Source: Ridgeia piscesae
Taxonomy: Eukaryota > Annelida > Polychaeta > Sabellida > Siboglinidae
Direction of reading: 5' to 3'
Assembly (NCBI GenBank): GCA_025642075.2
Contig: JAODUO010000564.1
Coordinates: 208,501 to 272,500 of the forward strand
Length of the DNA: 64,000 nucleotides
Shown here piece after piece: positions 1 to 12,637 of the stretch. Numbering within the stretch: position 1 is the stretch's first letter; each line of letters starts with the position of its first letter. The notes beneath the pieces were generated by a model. That model ran no database searches. It was not told where the DNA came from and saw nothing but the letters and a program-made list of their open reading frames with translations. A program made the translations under genes and the position numbers.

Positions 1-2545
1 ACACACCGGTAGAACACACTAGAGGTACTGTCATGTCACATATCTACTGTCTACACACCAGTAGAACGTGCTAGAGGTACTGTCATGTCACATACCTACT
101 GTCTACACACCAATAGAACGCACTAGAGGTACTGTCATGTCACACACCTACTGTCTACACCAGTAGAACACACTAGAGGTACTGTCATGTCACACACCTA
201 CTGTCTACACACCAGTAGAACACACTAGAGGTACTGTCATGTCACATACCTACTGTCTACACACCAATAGAACACGCTAGAGGTACTGTCATGTCACATA
301 CCTACTGTCTACACACCAATAGAACACACTAGAGGTACTGTCATGTCACATACCTACTGTCTACACACCAATAGAACACACTAGAGGTACTGTCTGTCAC
401 AACCTACTGTCTACACCAGTAGAACACACTAGAGGTACTGTCATGTCACAACCTACTGTCTACACACCAGTAGAACACACTAGAGGTACTGTCAGTCACA
501 TACCTACTGTCTACACACCATAGACACCTAGAGGTACTGTCATGTCACATACCTACTGTCTACACACCAATAGAACGACTAGAGGTACTGTCATGTCACA
601 TACCTACTGTCTACACACCATAGAACCACTAGAGGTACTGTCATGTCACATACCTATGTCTACACACCAGTAGAACACACTAGAGGTACTGTCATCACAT
701 ACCTACTGTCTACACACCAGTAGAACACACTAGAGGTACTGTCATGTCACATACCTACTGTCTACACACCAGTAGAACACCTAGAGGTACTGTATGTCAC
801 ATACCTATGTCTACACACCAATAGAACCGCTAGAGGTACTGTCTGTCACATACCTACTGTCTACACACCAATAGAACGCACTAGAGGTACTGTCTGTCAC
901 ATACCTACTGTCTACACACCATAGAACCCTAGAGGTACTGTCATGTCACATACCTACTGTCTACACACCAGTAGAACACATAGAGGTACTGTCTGTCACA
1001 CCTACTGTCTACACACCATAGAACACCTAGAGGTACTGTCATGTCACAACCTACTGTCTACACACCAATAGAACCACTAAGGTACTGTCTGTCACATACC
1101 TACTGTCTACAACCAATGAACACAGAGGTCTGTCTGTACAACCTACTGTCCACACCATGAACACTGAGGTACTGTTGTCCCCTACTGTCTACACCAGAAC
1201 ACACTAGAGGTACTGTCTTCACATACCTACTGTCTACACCCGTGAAACACTAGAGGTACTGTCTGTCACTACCTGTCTACACCGTGAACCACTAGAGGTA
1301 CTGTCATCATACTACTGTCTACACACCAGAACCTAGAGGTACTGTCTGTCACATACCTACTGTCTACACACCAATAGAACCACTAGAGGTACTGTTGTCA
1401 CAACCTATGTCTACACCATAGAACACACTAAGGTACTGTTAGAGGTACTGTCATGTCACATACCTACTGTCTACACACCAATAGAACACACTAGAGGTAC
1501 TGTCATGTCACATACCTACTGTCTACACACCAATAGAACACACTAGAGGTACTGTCATGTCACATACCTACTGTCTACACACCAGTAGAACACACTAGAG
1601 GTACTGTCATGTCACATACCTACTGTCTACACACCAGTAGAACACACTAGAGGTACTGTCATGTCACATACCTATTGTCTACACACCAGTAGAACACACT
1701 AGAGGTACTGTCATGTCACATACCTACTGTCTACACACCAGTAGAACACACTAGAGGTACTGTCATGTCACATACCTACTGTCTACACACCAGTAGAACA
1801 CACTAGAGGTACTGTGATGTCACATACCTAGTGTCTACACACCAATAGAACACGCTAGAGGTACTGTCATGTCACATACCTACTGTCTACACACCAATAG
1901 AACGCGCTAGAGGTACTGTCATGTCACATACCTACTGTCTACACACCAATAGAACACACTAGAGGTACTGTCATGTCACATACCTACTGTCTACACACCA
2001 GTAGAACACACTAGAGGTACTGTCATGTCACATACCTACTGTCTACACACCAATAGAACGCGCTAGAGGTACTGTCATGTCACATACCTACTGTCTACAC
2101 ACCAATAGAACACACTAGAGGTACTGTCGTGTCACATACCTACTGTCTACATACCAGTAGAACACACTAGAGGTACTGTCGTGTCACATACCTACTGTCT
2201 ACACACCAGTAGAACACACTAGAGGTACTGTCGTGTCACATACCTACTGTCTACACACCAGTAGAACACACTAGAGGTACTGTCATGTCACATACCTACT
2301 GTCTACACACCAGTAGAACACACTAGAGGTACTGTCGTGTCACATACCTACTGTCTACACACCGGTAGAACACACTAGAGGTACTGTCATGTCACATACC
2401 TACTGTCTACACACCAGTAGAACACACTAGAGGTACTGTCGTGTCACATACCTACTGTCTACACACCAGTAGAACACACTAGAGGTACTGTGATGTCACA
2501 TACCTAGTGTCTACACACCAGTAGAACACACTAAAGGTACTGTTA
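1..2545. repeat. 52-bp minisatellite
   Basis: About 49 head-to-tail copies of a 52-bp unit containing ctagaggtactgtcatgtca. The array continues out of the window at the left. Copies at 1-380 and 1,440-2,545 differ mainly by substitutions, but those at about 380-1,440 have many one- to three-base deletions. Presumed intron of DMXL. Confidence 0.96.
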
Positions 2546-2964
2546 TGACACGTATATTATGTAGCAACTGTTAGAAAAGCAGGGTACATTATGTTTCTGT
2601 GTTAAGTTACTTTAGTGTAATGTTTCATTTATCCATAACTGGGGATTTTGTTTAGTTTGTTTGGTCTCAGTCCATGTCGTCCATCCAACAGCAATCAGTG
2701 TCTATAGTAATACATCACAGTTAAGATCGCCCTCGAATCTGGATCACAGTGACCTTAATAATCAGGTAGTCTTATTAGCAAGACTAATTTCCAGTACTTT
2801 CCTGTTGCAGAAATCTCTGAGACTGTTGTAGGGTGACCTTAATTATGATGCGGTCGTACCACGGAGGTGACAGAGTTTGACCGTACAGTGATCAAAATTT
2901 GAATTGTTTCACACAAAATTGTATTTCTGTTGTAAGAAATTAATGTTCTTGATCTCATCTTCAG
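2546..2964 (+). other. Intron remainder before exon 1
   Basis: Unique AT-rich sequence ending in the exon 1 polypyrimidine tract; no gene or repeat seen. Confidence 0.6.
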
Positions 2965-3282
2965 GTCCAAAGGCTGCGAAGAAGGAGGACGATCATTACG
3001 AGGCTCTGTTTGAGATCGGTGGCCCCGATGATGAGTTGGACGACCCGTTTGCGAGTGACGATGAGACGAGTGCGAAATCAACTCGGGGCAGTGAAGACGG
3101 GTCCCAGCCGGTCCACCCCAACTACTTTGGTCCTCAACAGGCCCAGCTGTTGGCTGGACATCTCACCTACACACATCTGCCCGGTCTGTCACGTCTTGAC
3201 CAGATGTACCTGCTCGCAGTGGCTGACACAGTCGCCAATGCCAAACTGGACGTCACCAAGAAACACACGTCCGACAACTTAG
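2965..3282 (+). CDS. DMXL: DMXL exon 1 of window
   Basis: Acceptor catcttcag, donor AG|gtcagt. Starts in the last two bases of a codon, so a coding exon precedes it outside the window. Encodes an acidic linker ([13 protein letters not shown]) and then [14 protein letters not shown] and [19 protein letters not shown], matching the conserved FGPEHAQVLSGHL / PGLTRLEQMFLVALADTVA block of DMXL2. Confidence 0.9.
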   Translation, partial: VQRLRRRRTIITRLCLRSVAPMMSWTTRLRVTMRRVRNQLGAVKTGPSRSTPTTLVLNRPSCWLDISPTHICPVCHVLTRCTCSQWLTQSPMPNWTSPRNTRPTT

Positions 3283-6200
3283 GTCAGTAGAAAAGAAGGT
3301 GGTGTAGTGGGTGGCGCATCTGCCTGTCATTTCAGCATAGTCATAGTGAGCTGTAGTCTAGGCAGAAACTGGTAATAATTTACCATTATAAAAAATATCT
3401 TGTAAATCATAAACAGAGATTTTTAGGGATGGTCGGTGACCTGCTGGTCAGTGACCTATAAATATATAGGTCAATAAATTGATTGAAGTAATTCTAATAA
3501 AGTAGTTGAACCATCATCAAATTAAATTCTCTGCCACATTATAACTGTGTGTTCTGGGAAACTGGAATTGTAAATAAACTGTGCCCATGTTTACCCAGTG
3601 TGTCTCTTGTGTATCCGCCAGATGCGGGACGAGAGAGTGACCAAGGGGAGGCGACAGACATTGTGGACGACTGCGGACTTCGCTTCCAGCTAGCAGCCAG
3701 ACACTACATCTACATGCAGAACACCATGCCCATGAGACAGCGCGCCCAGCTGCTGCAGCAAGGCCTCAGTCCCGCCAACATTGTGTGGGCCTTCCACTCA
3801 GAGGCAGAACAGGTGGGTTCATTTCCACTCAGAGGCAGAACAGGTGGGTTCATTTCCACTCAGAGGCAGAACAGGTCAGTTCATTTCCACTTACAGGCAG
3901 AACAAGTTGGTTGATTTCCACTCAGAGGCAGAACAGGTCGGTTCATTTCCACTTACAGTCAGAGTAAGTCGGTTCGTTTCCACTCAGAGGCAGAGCAGAG
4001 CAGTTCAGTTTATTTCCACTCATAGTCATAGTAAATCAGTTCATTTCCACTCGGAGGCAGATCAGGTTGGCCCGCTTCCACTCAGAGGCAGGGCAGGTTG
4101 GATCATATCCACCACACAATTCAGTTAATTCCCACTCTGATAAAACCACACCAATTTATTTCCATTCATAGGCAGAGCGTTTCATTCCACACTCACAGGC
4201 AGAGCAGACAAATTAATTTCCACTCAGGAACGGAGCAAGTAAATTTATGTCCACTCAGGAATAGAGCAAGTAAATTAACTTCCAGTGGGTTACAGAGCAG
4301 ATCAGTTCATTTTGAACATGTTGGTTATGAACTAATGTGTCTGTTTGTCGCCAGGATCTTCTGAATGTCATTCCCAGCTACCAGCGAGGAGCGCCAATGT
4401 GGTCTGAGTTGAAACAGTTTGGAGTGGGCTGGTGGATCAAGAACATTAGCACGCTCAGACGTCTCATAGAAAAGGTAAGATATGCATTGCTACCTGCCTC
4501 TGTTTATTTTTCTAACTAACGGACTGATTCCCGAACAAATATAACATGCATGTTACTTGTTTATAATCAATAGAATCTCAAGATAGGTAATTTTAAGTAA
4601 TTTTCAGTAGGTGAAAAATATTGTAATATTTTGATGTTTAAACCTTGGTCATGAGTTCGATATTACCGATGTTATATTCAAGTTGGAGACAAAAGTTACG
4701 TGTCAACATAACCTTGCGTCATTGTCAGTTTGTCGTCTCCATTTTGTAGTTGGCAAAGTCTGCGTTCCAAGCCAAGAAGGATCCTCTGGACGCTGCTCTG
4801 TTTTACCTCGCCATGAAGAAGAAGAATGTTCTATGGGGACTGTTTAGGTAAGACGTTTACAATTTGACCGCATATTTGTTAAATGTAGTATAATAGAATA
4901 GACAGAATAATATTTGTGTGTCAACAAAGATGAACTAATATTTATCTGTTTGACAACAGGTCTGTCAGTGAAGAGAGAATGATGCAGTTCTTTAAGAATG
5001 ACTTCACCAAAGATCGCTGGAGAAAGGCCGCACTGAAGAACGCATTCTCGTTGCTTGGTAAACAGCGCTTCGAGCACGCCGCAGCATTCTTCCTGCTGGG
5101 TGGCGCTGTCGATGATGCCATCGAAGTACGTTCTTTTGTGATTAGTTGTTTTATAGTGATTCTACTTTTTGTTTATATTTATTAATTAGTATGTACCCCA
5201 GGGTGCTCCTGCTGTCATTTTCATAGGAGCATTTAATATTAAATTAAATTTAATTTAATAATTTTCTCAACAAATCTCTACCTAGTCTTACACAAACAAA
5301 TATAGTTGTGGTATATTTATCAGTGCCATTATTTACAGCTGTGGTGATCAAAATGTGATTAGTGTTTTACATCTTTGCCTAGTATACTCTAAGTGATAGT
5401 CTTGTGTCGTTTCTTTCTCTATGTTGTTTAGATTCATATAAGAAGGATGCTGGCATTCCTGTTACTAAGTCGTCATACATACATTGGCAAAACATTGCAC
5501 TGAAATCTTTGATATGTTGACACAGCAAACCTCTAGTTACTGACTGTAATCTTGTACAACAATAATTATAGTCATTCCATATTAATAACATCATAAATAT
5601 ATTATGTATACTCCTCAAACAAATGCACTAAAACTAGGACCAAGCTAAACAACACAATTCTACCTTGAAGAAGTTGACAACATCATAAATATACTATGTA
5701 TACTCCTCAAACAAATGCACTTAAACTAGGACCAAGCTAAACAACACAATTCTACCTTCAAGAGGTTGACAACATCATAAATATATTATGTATACTCCTC
5801 AAACAAATGCACTAAAACTAGGACCAAGCTAAACAACACAATTCTACCTTGAAGAGGTTGACAACATCATAAATATACTATGTATACTCCTCAAACAAAT
5901 GCACTAAAACTAGGACCAAGCTAAACAACACAATTCTACCTTGAAGAGGTTGACAACATCATAAATATACTATGTATACTCCTCAAACAAATGCACTAAA
6001 ACTAGGACCAAGCTAAACAACACAATTCTACTTTCAAGAGGGTGACAACATATAAATATACTATGTATACTCCTCAAACAAATGCACTTAAACTAGGACC
6101 AAGCTAAACAACACAATTCTACTTGAAGAGGTGACAACATCATAAATATACTATGTATACTCCTCAAACAAATGCACTTAAACTAGGACCAAGCTAAACA

Positions 6201-9200
6201 ACACAATTCTACCTTCAAGAGGTTGACAACATCATAAATATACTATGTATACTCCTCAAACAAATGCACTAAAACTAGGACCAAGCTAAACAACACAATT
6301 CTACTTTCAAGAGGTTGACAACATCATAAATATACTATGTATACTCCTCAAACAAATGCACTTAAACTAGGACCAAGCTAAACAACACAATTCTACCTTC
6401 AAGAGGTGACAACATCATAAATATATATGTATACTCCTCAAACAAATGCACTAAAACTAGGACCAAGCTAAACAACACAATTCTACCTTGAAGAGGTTGA
6501 CAACATCATAAATATACTATGTATACTCCTCAAACAAATGCACTAAAACTAGGACCAAGCTAAACAACACAATTCTACCGTGAAGAGGTTGACAACATCA
6601 TAAATATACTATGTATACTCCTCAAACAAATGCACTTAAACTAGGACCAAGCTAAACAACACAATTCTCCCTTTCAAGAGGTTGACAACATCATAAATAT
6701 ACTATGTATACTCCTCAAACAAATGCACTTAAACTAGGACCAAGCTAAACAACACAATTCTACCTTGAAGAGGTTGACAACATCATAAATATACTATGTA
6801 TACTCCTCAAACAAATGCACTAAAACTAGGACCAAGCTAAACAACACAATTCTACTTGAAGAGGTTGACAACATCATAAATATACTATGTATACTCCTCA
6901 AACAAATGCACTAAAACTAGGACCAAGCTAAACAACACAATTCTACTTTCAAGAGGTTGACAACATCATAAATATACTATGTATACTCCTCAAACAAATG
7001 CACTAAAACTAGGACCAAGCTAAACAACACAATTCTACCTTCAAGAGGTTGACAACATCATAAATATACTATGTATACTCCTCAAACAAATGCACTAAAA
7101 CTAGGACCAAGCTAAACAACACAATTCTACCTTCAAGAGGTTGACAACATCATAAATATACTATGTATACTCCTCAAACAAATGCACTAAAACTAGGACC
7201 AAGCTAAACAACACAATTCTACCGTGAAGAGGTTGACAACATCATAAATATACTATGTATACTCCTCAAACAAATGCACTAAAACTAGGACCAAGCTAAA
7301 CAACACAATTCTACCTTGAAGAGGTTGACAACATCATAAATATACTATGTATACTCCTCAAACAAATGCACTTAAACTAGGACCAAGCTAAACAACACAA
7401 TTCTACTTTCAAGAGGGTGACAACATCATAAATATACTATGTATACTCCTCAAACAAATGCACTTAAACTAGGACCAAGCTAAACAACACAATTCTACCT
7501 TCAAGAGGTTGACAACATCATAAATATATTATGTATACTCCTCAAACAAATGTACTAAAACTAGGACCAAGCTAAACAACACAATTCTACCTTCAAGAGG
7601 TTGACAACATCATAAATATACTATGTATACTCCTCAAACAAATGTACTAAAACTAGGACCAAGCTAAACAACACAATTCTACCTTCAAGAGGTTGACAAC
7701 ATCATAAATATACTATGTATACTCCTCAAACAAATGTACTAAAACTAGGACCAAGCTAAACAACACAATTCTACCTTGAAGAGGTTGACAACATCATAAA
7801 TATACTATGTATACTCCTCAAACAAATGCACTAAAACTAGGACCAAGCTAAACAACACAATTCTACTTGAAGAGGTTGACAACATCATAAATATACTATG
7901 TATACTCCTCAAACAAATGCACTTAAACTAGGACCAAGCTAAACAACACAATTCTACTTGAAGAGGTTGACAACATCATAAATATACTATGTATACTCCT
8001 CAAACAAATGCACTAAAACTAGGACCAAGCTAAACAACACAATTCTACCATGAAGAGGTTGACAACATCATAAATATACTATGTATACTCCTAAAAAATG
8101 CACTTAAACTAGGACCAAGCTAAACAACACAATTCTACCTTGAAGAGGTTGACAACATCATAAATATACTATGTATACTCCTCAAACAAATGCACTAAAA
8201 CTAGGACCAAGCTAAACAACACAATTCTACCTTCAAGAGGTTGACAACATCATAAATATACTATGTATACTCCTCAAACAAATGCACTAAAACTAGGACC
8301 AAGCTAAACAACACAATTCTACCTTCAAGAGGTTGACAACATCATAAATATACTATGTATACTCCTCAAACAAATGCACTTAAACTAGGACCAAGCTAAA
8401 CAACACAATTCTACCTTCAAGAGGTTGACAACATCATAAATATATTATGTATACTCCTCAAACAAATGCACTAAAACTAGGACCAAGCTAAACAACACAA
8501 TTCTACCGTGAAGAGGTTGACAACATCATAAATATACTATGTATACTCCTCAAACAAATGCACTTAAACTAGGACCAAGCTAAACAACACAATTCTACTT
8601 TCAAGAGGGTGACAACATCATAAATATATTATGTATACTCCTCAAACAAATGCACTTAAACTAGGACCAAGCTAAACAACACAATTCTACCTTCAAGAGG
8701 TTGACAACATCATAAATATACTATGTATACTCCTCAAACAAATGCACTAAAACTAGGACCAAGCTAAACAACACAATTCTACCTTCAAGAGGTTGACAAC
8801 ATCATAAATATACTATGTATACTCCTCAAACAAATGCACTAAAACTAGGACCAAGCTAAACAACACAATTCTACCTTCAAGAGGTTGACAACATCATAAA
8901 TATACTATGTATACTCCTCAAACAAATGCACTAAAACTAGGACCAAGCTAAACAACACAATTCTACCTTCAAGAGGTTGACAACATGATAAATATACTAT
9001 GTATACTCCTCAAACAAATGCACTAAAACTAGGACCAAGCTAAACAACACAATTCTACCTTCAAGAGGTTGACAACATCATAAATATACTATGTATACTC
9101 CTCAAACAAATGCACTTAAACTAGGACCAAGCTAAACAACACAATTCTACCTTGAAGAGGTTGACAACATGATAAATATACTATGTATACTCCTCAAACA

Positions 9201-12200
9201 AATGCACTTAAACTAGGACCAAGCTAAACAACACAATTCTACCTTGAAGAGGTTGACAACATCATAAATATACTATGTATACTCCTCAAACAAATGCACT
9301 TAAACTAGGACCAAGCTAAACAACACAATTCTACCTTGAAGAGGTTGACAACATCATAAATATACTATGTATACTCCTCAAACAAATGCACTTAAACTAG
9401 GACCAAGCTAAACAACACAATTCTACCTTCAAGAGGTTGACAACATGATAAATATACTATGTATACTCCTCAAACAAATGCACTTAAACTAGGACCAAGC
9501 TAAACAACAGCTGCCGATCTGGCCCCAGCACTGACGCATACATTTAAGTTCTCCTTTCAGATGTGTTTACAAGTTTTATTTAGACCATTGTCATTTTATT
9601 TTACTTCACATATCCAACCCTCCCACCAGTCAGCCTCCGCCAACTCCCTTTTCCCCAAGTCTTTCCCACCTTCTGTCTCTAACTGTGTCACATCTCCATC
9701 TTCAGGTGTGCATCAACAAATTAGACGACATGCAGCTGGCCATCGTTGTTGCCCGTCTCTATGGCAACGACCTCAACGAACTGGTCCCGCCGAAACTGAA
9801 ACATCTGCTTCACGAGCAGTGCCTCGGCTACGACGCATCAGGGCAGAATCCTGACATCACCAACGCCCACCCCGACCCGTTTATCCGGAGCATCGCGTGC
9901 TGGCTCCTCAAGGATTACTCTGGCGCCCTTGGCACCCTCCTCGAGACAAAGGCGGGGTCAGCCCGGGTCGATGACGAGGGCGACAAAGACGCATACCTCG
10001 CAAAGCCCAGCGTGTTCAACTTCTACAACTACCTGCGCACACATCCACTGTTGATTCGCCAGAATCTTGCGGCGTCAGCCGGTGGCAAGGCAGTGCTGCT
10101 TGCTGGGTTCTCGCAGAAGCAGCATGGCGGAGACGACATTGTGACTTTCGTTGACAAGATCAGCCCGGTGGAGCGAAGTCTGTACTTCATGACCGCACAC
10201 GCTCACTTCAAGAGCGGCTGTCCTGCGCTCGCGCTGGAGGTCCTCAGTAAGCTGCCAGCTGTTGTCGACACTGGTAATGACATCACAACGAGTCACAGCG
10301 GTGACGTGTCAGTGGAAACGTCAGGGATCAGCTCTGGCACCATCGACGATTTCGGTGCAGGAAAATCTGGCAACACTGCTGACGGTTTCGACTGGGGCGC
10401 CCCTAAGGCTGTCGAGATAACAGACAGTTTTGATTGGAGTCAACCTGTCTTGGCTCCGGTGGAAGATGAACTTGTGCTTACGTTTGACGATGACGACGAT
10501 GACAAAGATGACACGGACGAAGAGGGAGACCCTGATGATGCACAGAAGGCGACGGATGACGTCAGTGAGGACGGCAATAAGACGCTGACAGAGAGTGTTA
10601 GCGAGAGCAAGAAGCCGGAGGTCGGAGACATCATGGCGCATCAGCTAAAGTTCATCGCGTGTCTCAAGATCATGATGGAGGAGCTGGCCACACTGGCAAC
10701 TGGCTTTGAGGTGGACGGTGGTCAGCTGCGCTACCAGCTGTATGTGTGGCTCGAAAAGGAAGTGGACGTCCTCAAGAAACTCTGCAACTATGGCCAGGAC
10801 ATTGACACGGCCAATCTGCCGGGCGAGCATGACGGTCAGTATGCGTGGGTGTGTGTAACTGTGAGCATTCAAGTGAGACCACATGGGCATGATAACAACT
10901 TCATTTAAACTTATTGATGTTTGATAAGTCAGTGTTCATCAAGGGATTAGGCAGAGACCCATCTGCCTGTCTTCAAGACTGGCAGATGACCTGCCAATAT
11001 GGGTAATTACCTGTGGAATTAAGAGGGGCAAGCAGGCGCCTAGATTAACCGACAGTTCCAAGTCTACATGCTAAAATTAATAACAACGGGCACAGCTGAA
11101 ATTGAGACATCAAATGGATCAATATCAGTTAAATTAACGGCTCAAAATACACAAGTTTGCATTGAAACAAATGAACCAGCCAATAATGGCTGGTGTTTGT
11201 CAACATTTCTGATGCTACAGACATTGTTGTCCGACTTGAAATTGACTAAAAAACAGTCTCTTTCAAAACTGCTAAACGCCCTGAGTTCATTTTGACAAAC
11301 GCAACTCATCTTTCATTAAAAAAAACTCCTTTTATTTATAAACATGAACTCCAGTGGGGAGCGGTGGCCACGCGGTAGAGCGCTGGACTGTCAATCGAGG
11401 GGACGGTGGTTCAATCCCACCTACCGCCGTTTCGAAACTTAGGCAATTTCTTCACCCCACGTTTGCCTGTGTCTTTCGGAAGAGACACTAAAAGCCGGTG
11501 GTCCCTTCTGTCTGGTGTCTATGCCAGGGGAAGTAAAAGATCCCACACAGGGGGTAAATGTGTAACCTGTAGTGGACTCACAAATTCTAGAAAAGAATAA
11601 CTCCTGCGTTAGCCCAAGTTTGGGCTGTTTGGAGGTAATCCCCTAAAACCTAAGACCTTTTAGAAGAAGGTGAAACCATGTGTGTCCTTGACCTGTCTAT
11701 AGCCTAGGTCACTAGTTTCAGTTGGTTAGCTAACTCAAAAGCAGGATTTGTTCATGGTAAATGAAAGCAGTGAGTTTACCTGGCAGCTTTGACCTGTTTG
11801 TGCAGTAAAGAATCTATTGTTTGTAGGGGCGAGTTCAGACTCGATGGGGAACACGTCCCTCTTCTCGCACTCCCACACCCTCCATGAGGTCATCCTCGCT
11901 GAGAAAATGGACTTTGAGGCAAAGTTACGCAGGTAAGTCAAGTGTATTTCAGCCTCAGCTCTGTCAGACTAGAGGTGCGTCCACCCAACATTTGGAGGGG
12001 CTGAGTTTATTGTTGGTTGGATGGTGATTTTGAGGAACAAAACACTTTAATTTTGTGTACTCTCACAATTATTTATATTGTCCATTGTATAGTTAAAATG
12101 CATTGGAGCATGTTTGGACTGGATTGTGTATGTGAACATGCAGATATGTGTATCGACCAGGATATTATTAGCCCGGTAAAAATCTGATGTAAATGCCTAA

Positions 12201-12500
12201 CTTGGGTGGGTGGGTGGGTGGGTGGGTGGGTGGGTGGGTGGGTGGGTGGGTGGGTGGGTGGATGGATGGATGGATGGATGGATGGATGGATGGATGGATG
12301 GATGGATGGATGGATGGATGGATGGATGGATGGATGGATGGATGGATGGATGGGATGGATGGATGGATGGATGGATGGATGGATGGATGGATGGATGGAT
12401 GGATGGATGGATGGATGGATGGATGGATGGATGGATGGATGGATGGATGGATGGATGGATGGATGGATGGATGGATTTGTTTATTTATTTATTTGTTGGT

Positions 12501-12575
<75 letters not shown>

Positions 12576-12602
12576 TTTGTGTTTATTTGTTTGTTTGTTG
12601 GT

Positions 12603-12637
<35 letters not shown>

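Noticed and set aside
1..9509. CRISPR-like array
   Set aside because: Units repeat head to tail without unique spacers, and the genome is animal.
11356..11430. Functional tRNA gene
   Set aside because: A- and B-boxes are present, but the sequence continues into a SINE body and decayed relatives exist; no convincing cloverleaf.
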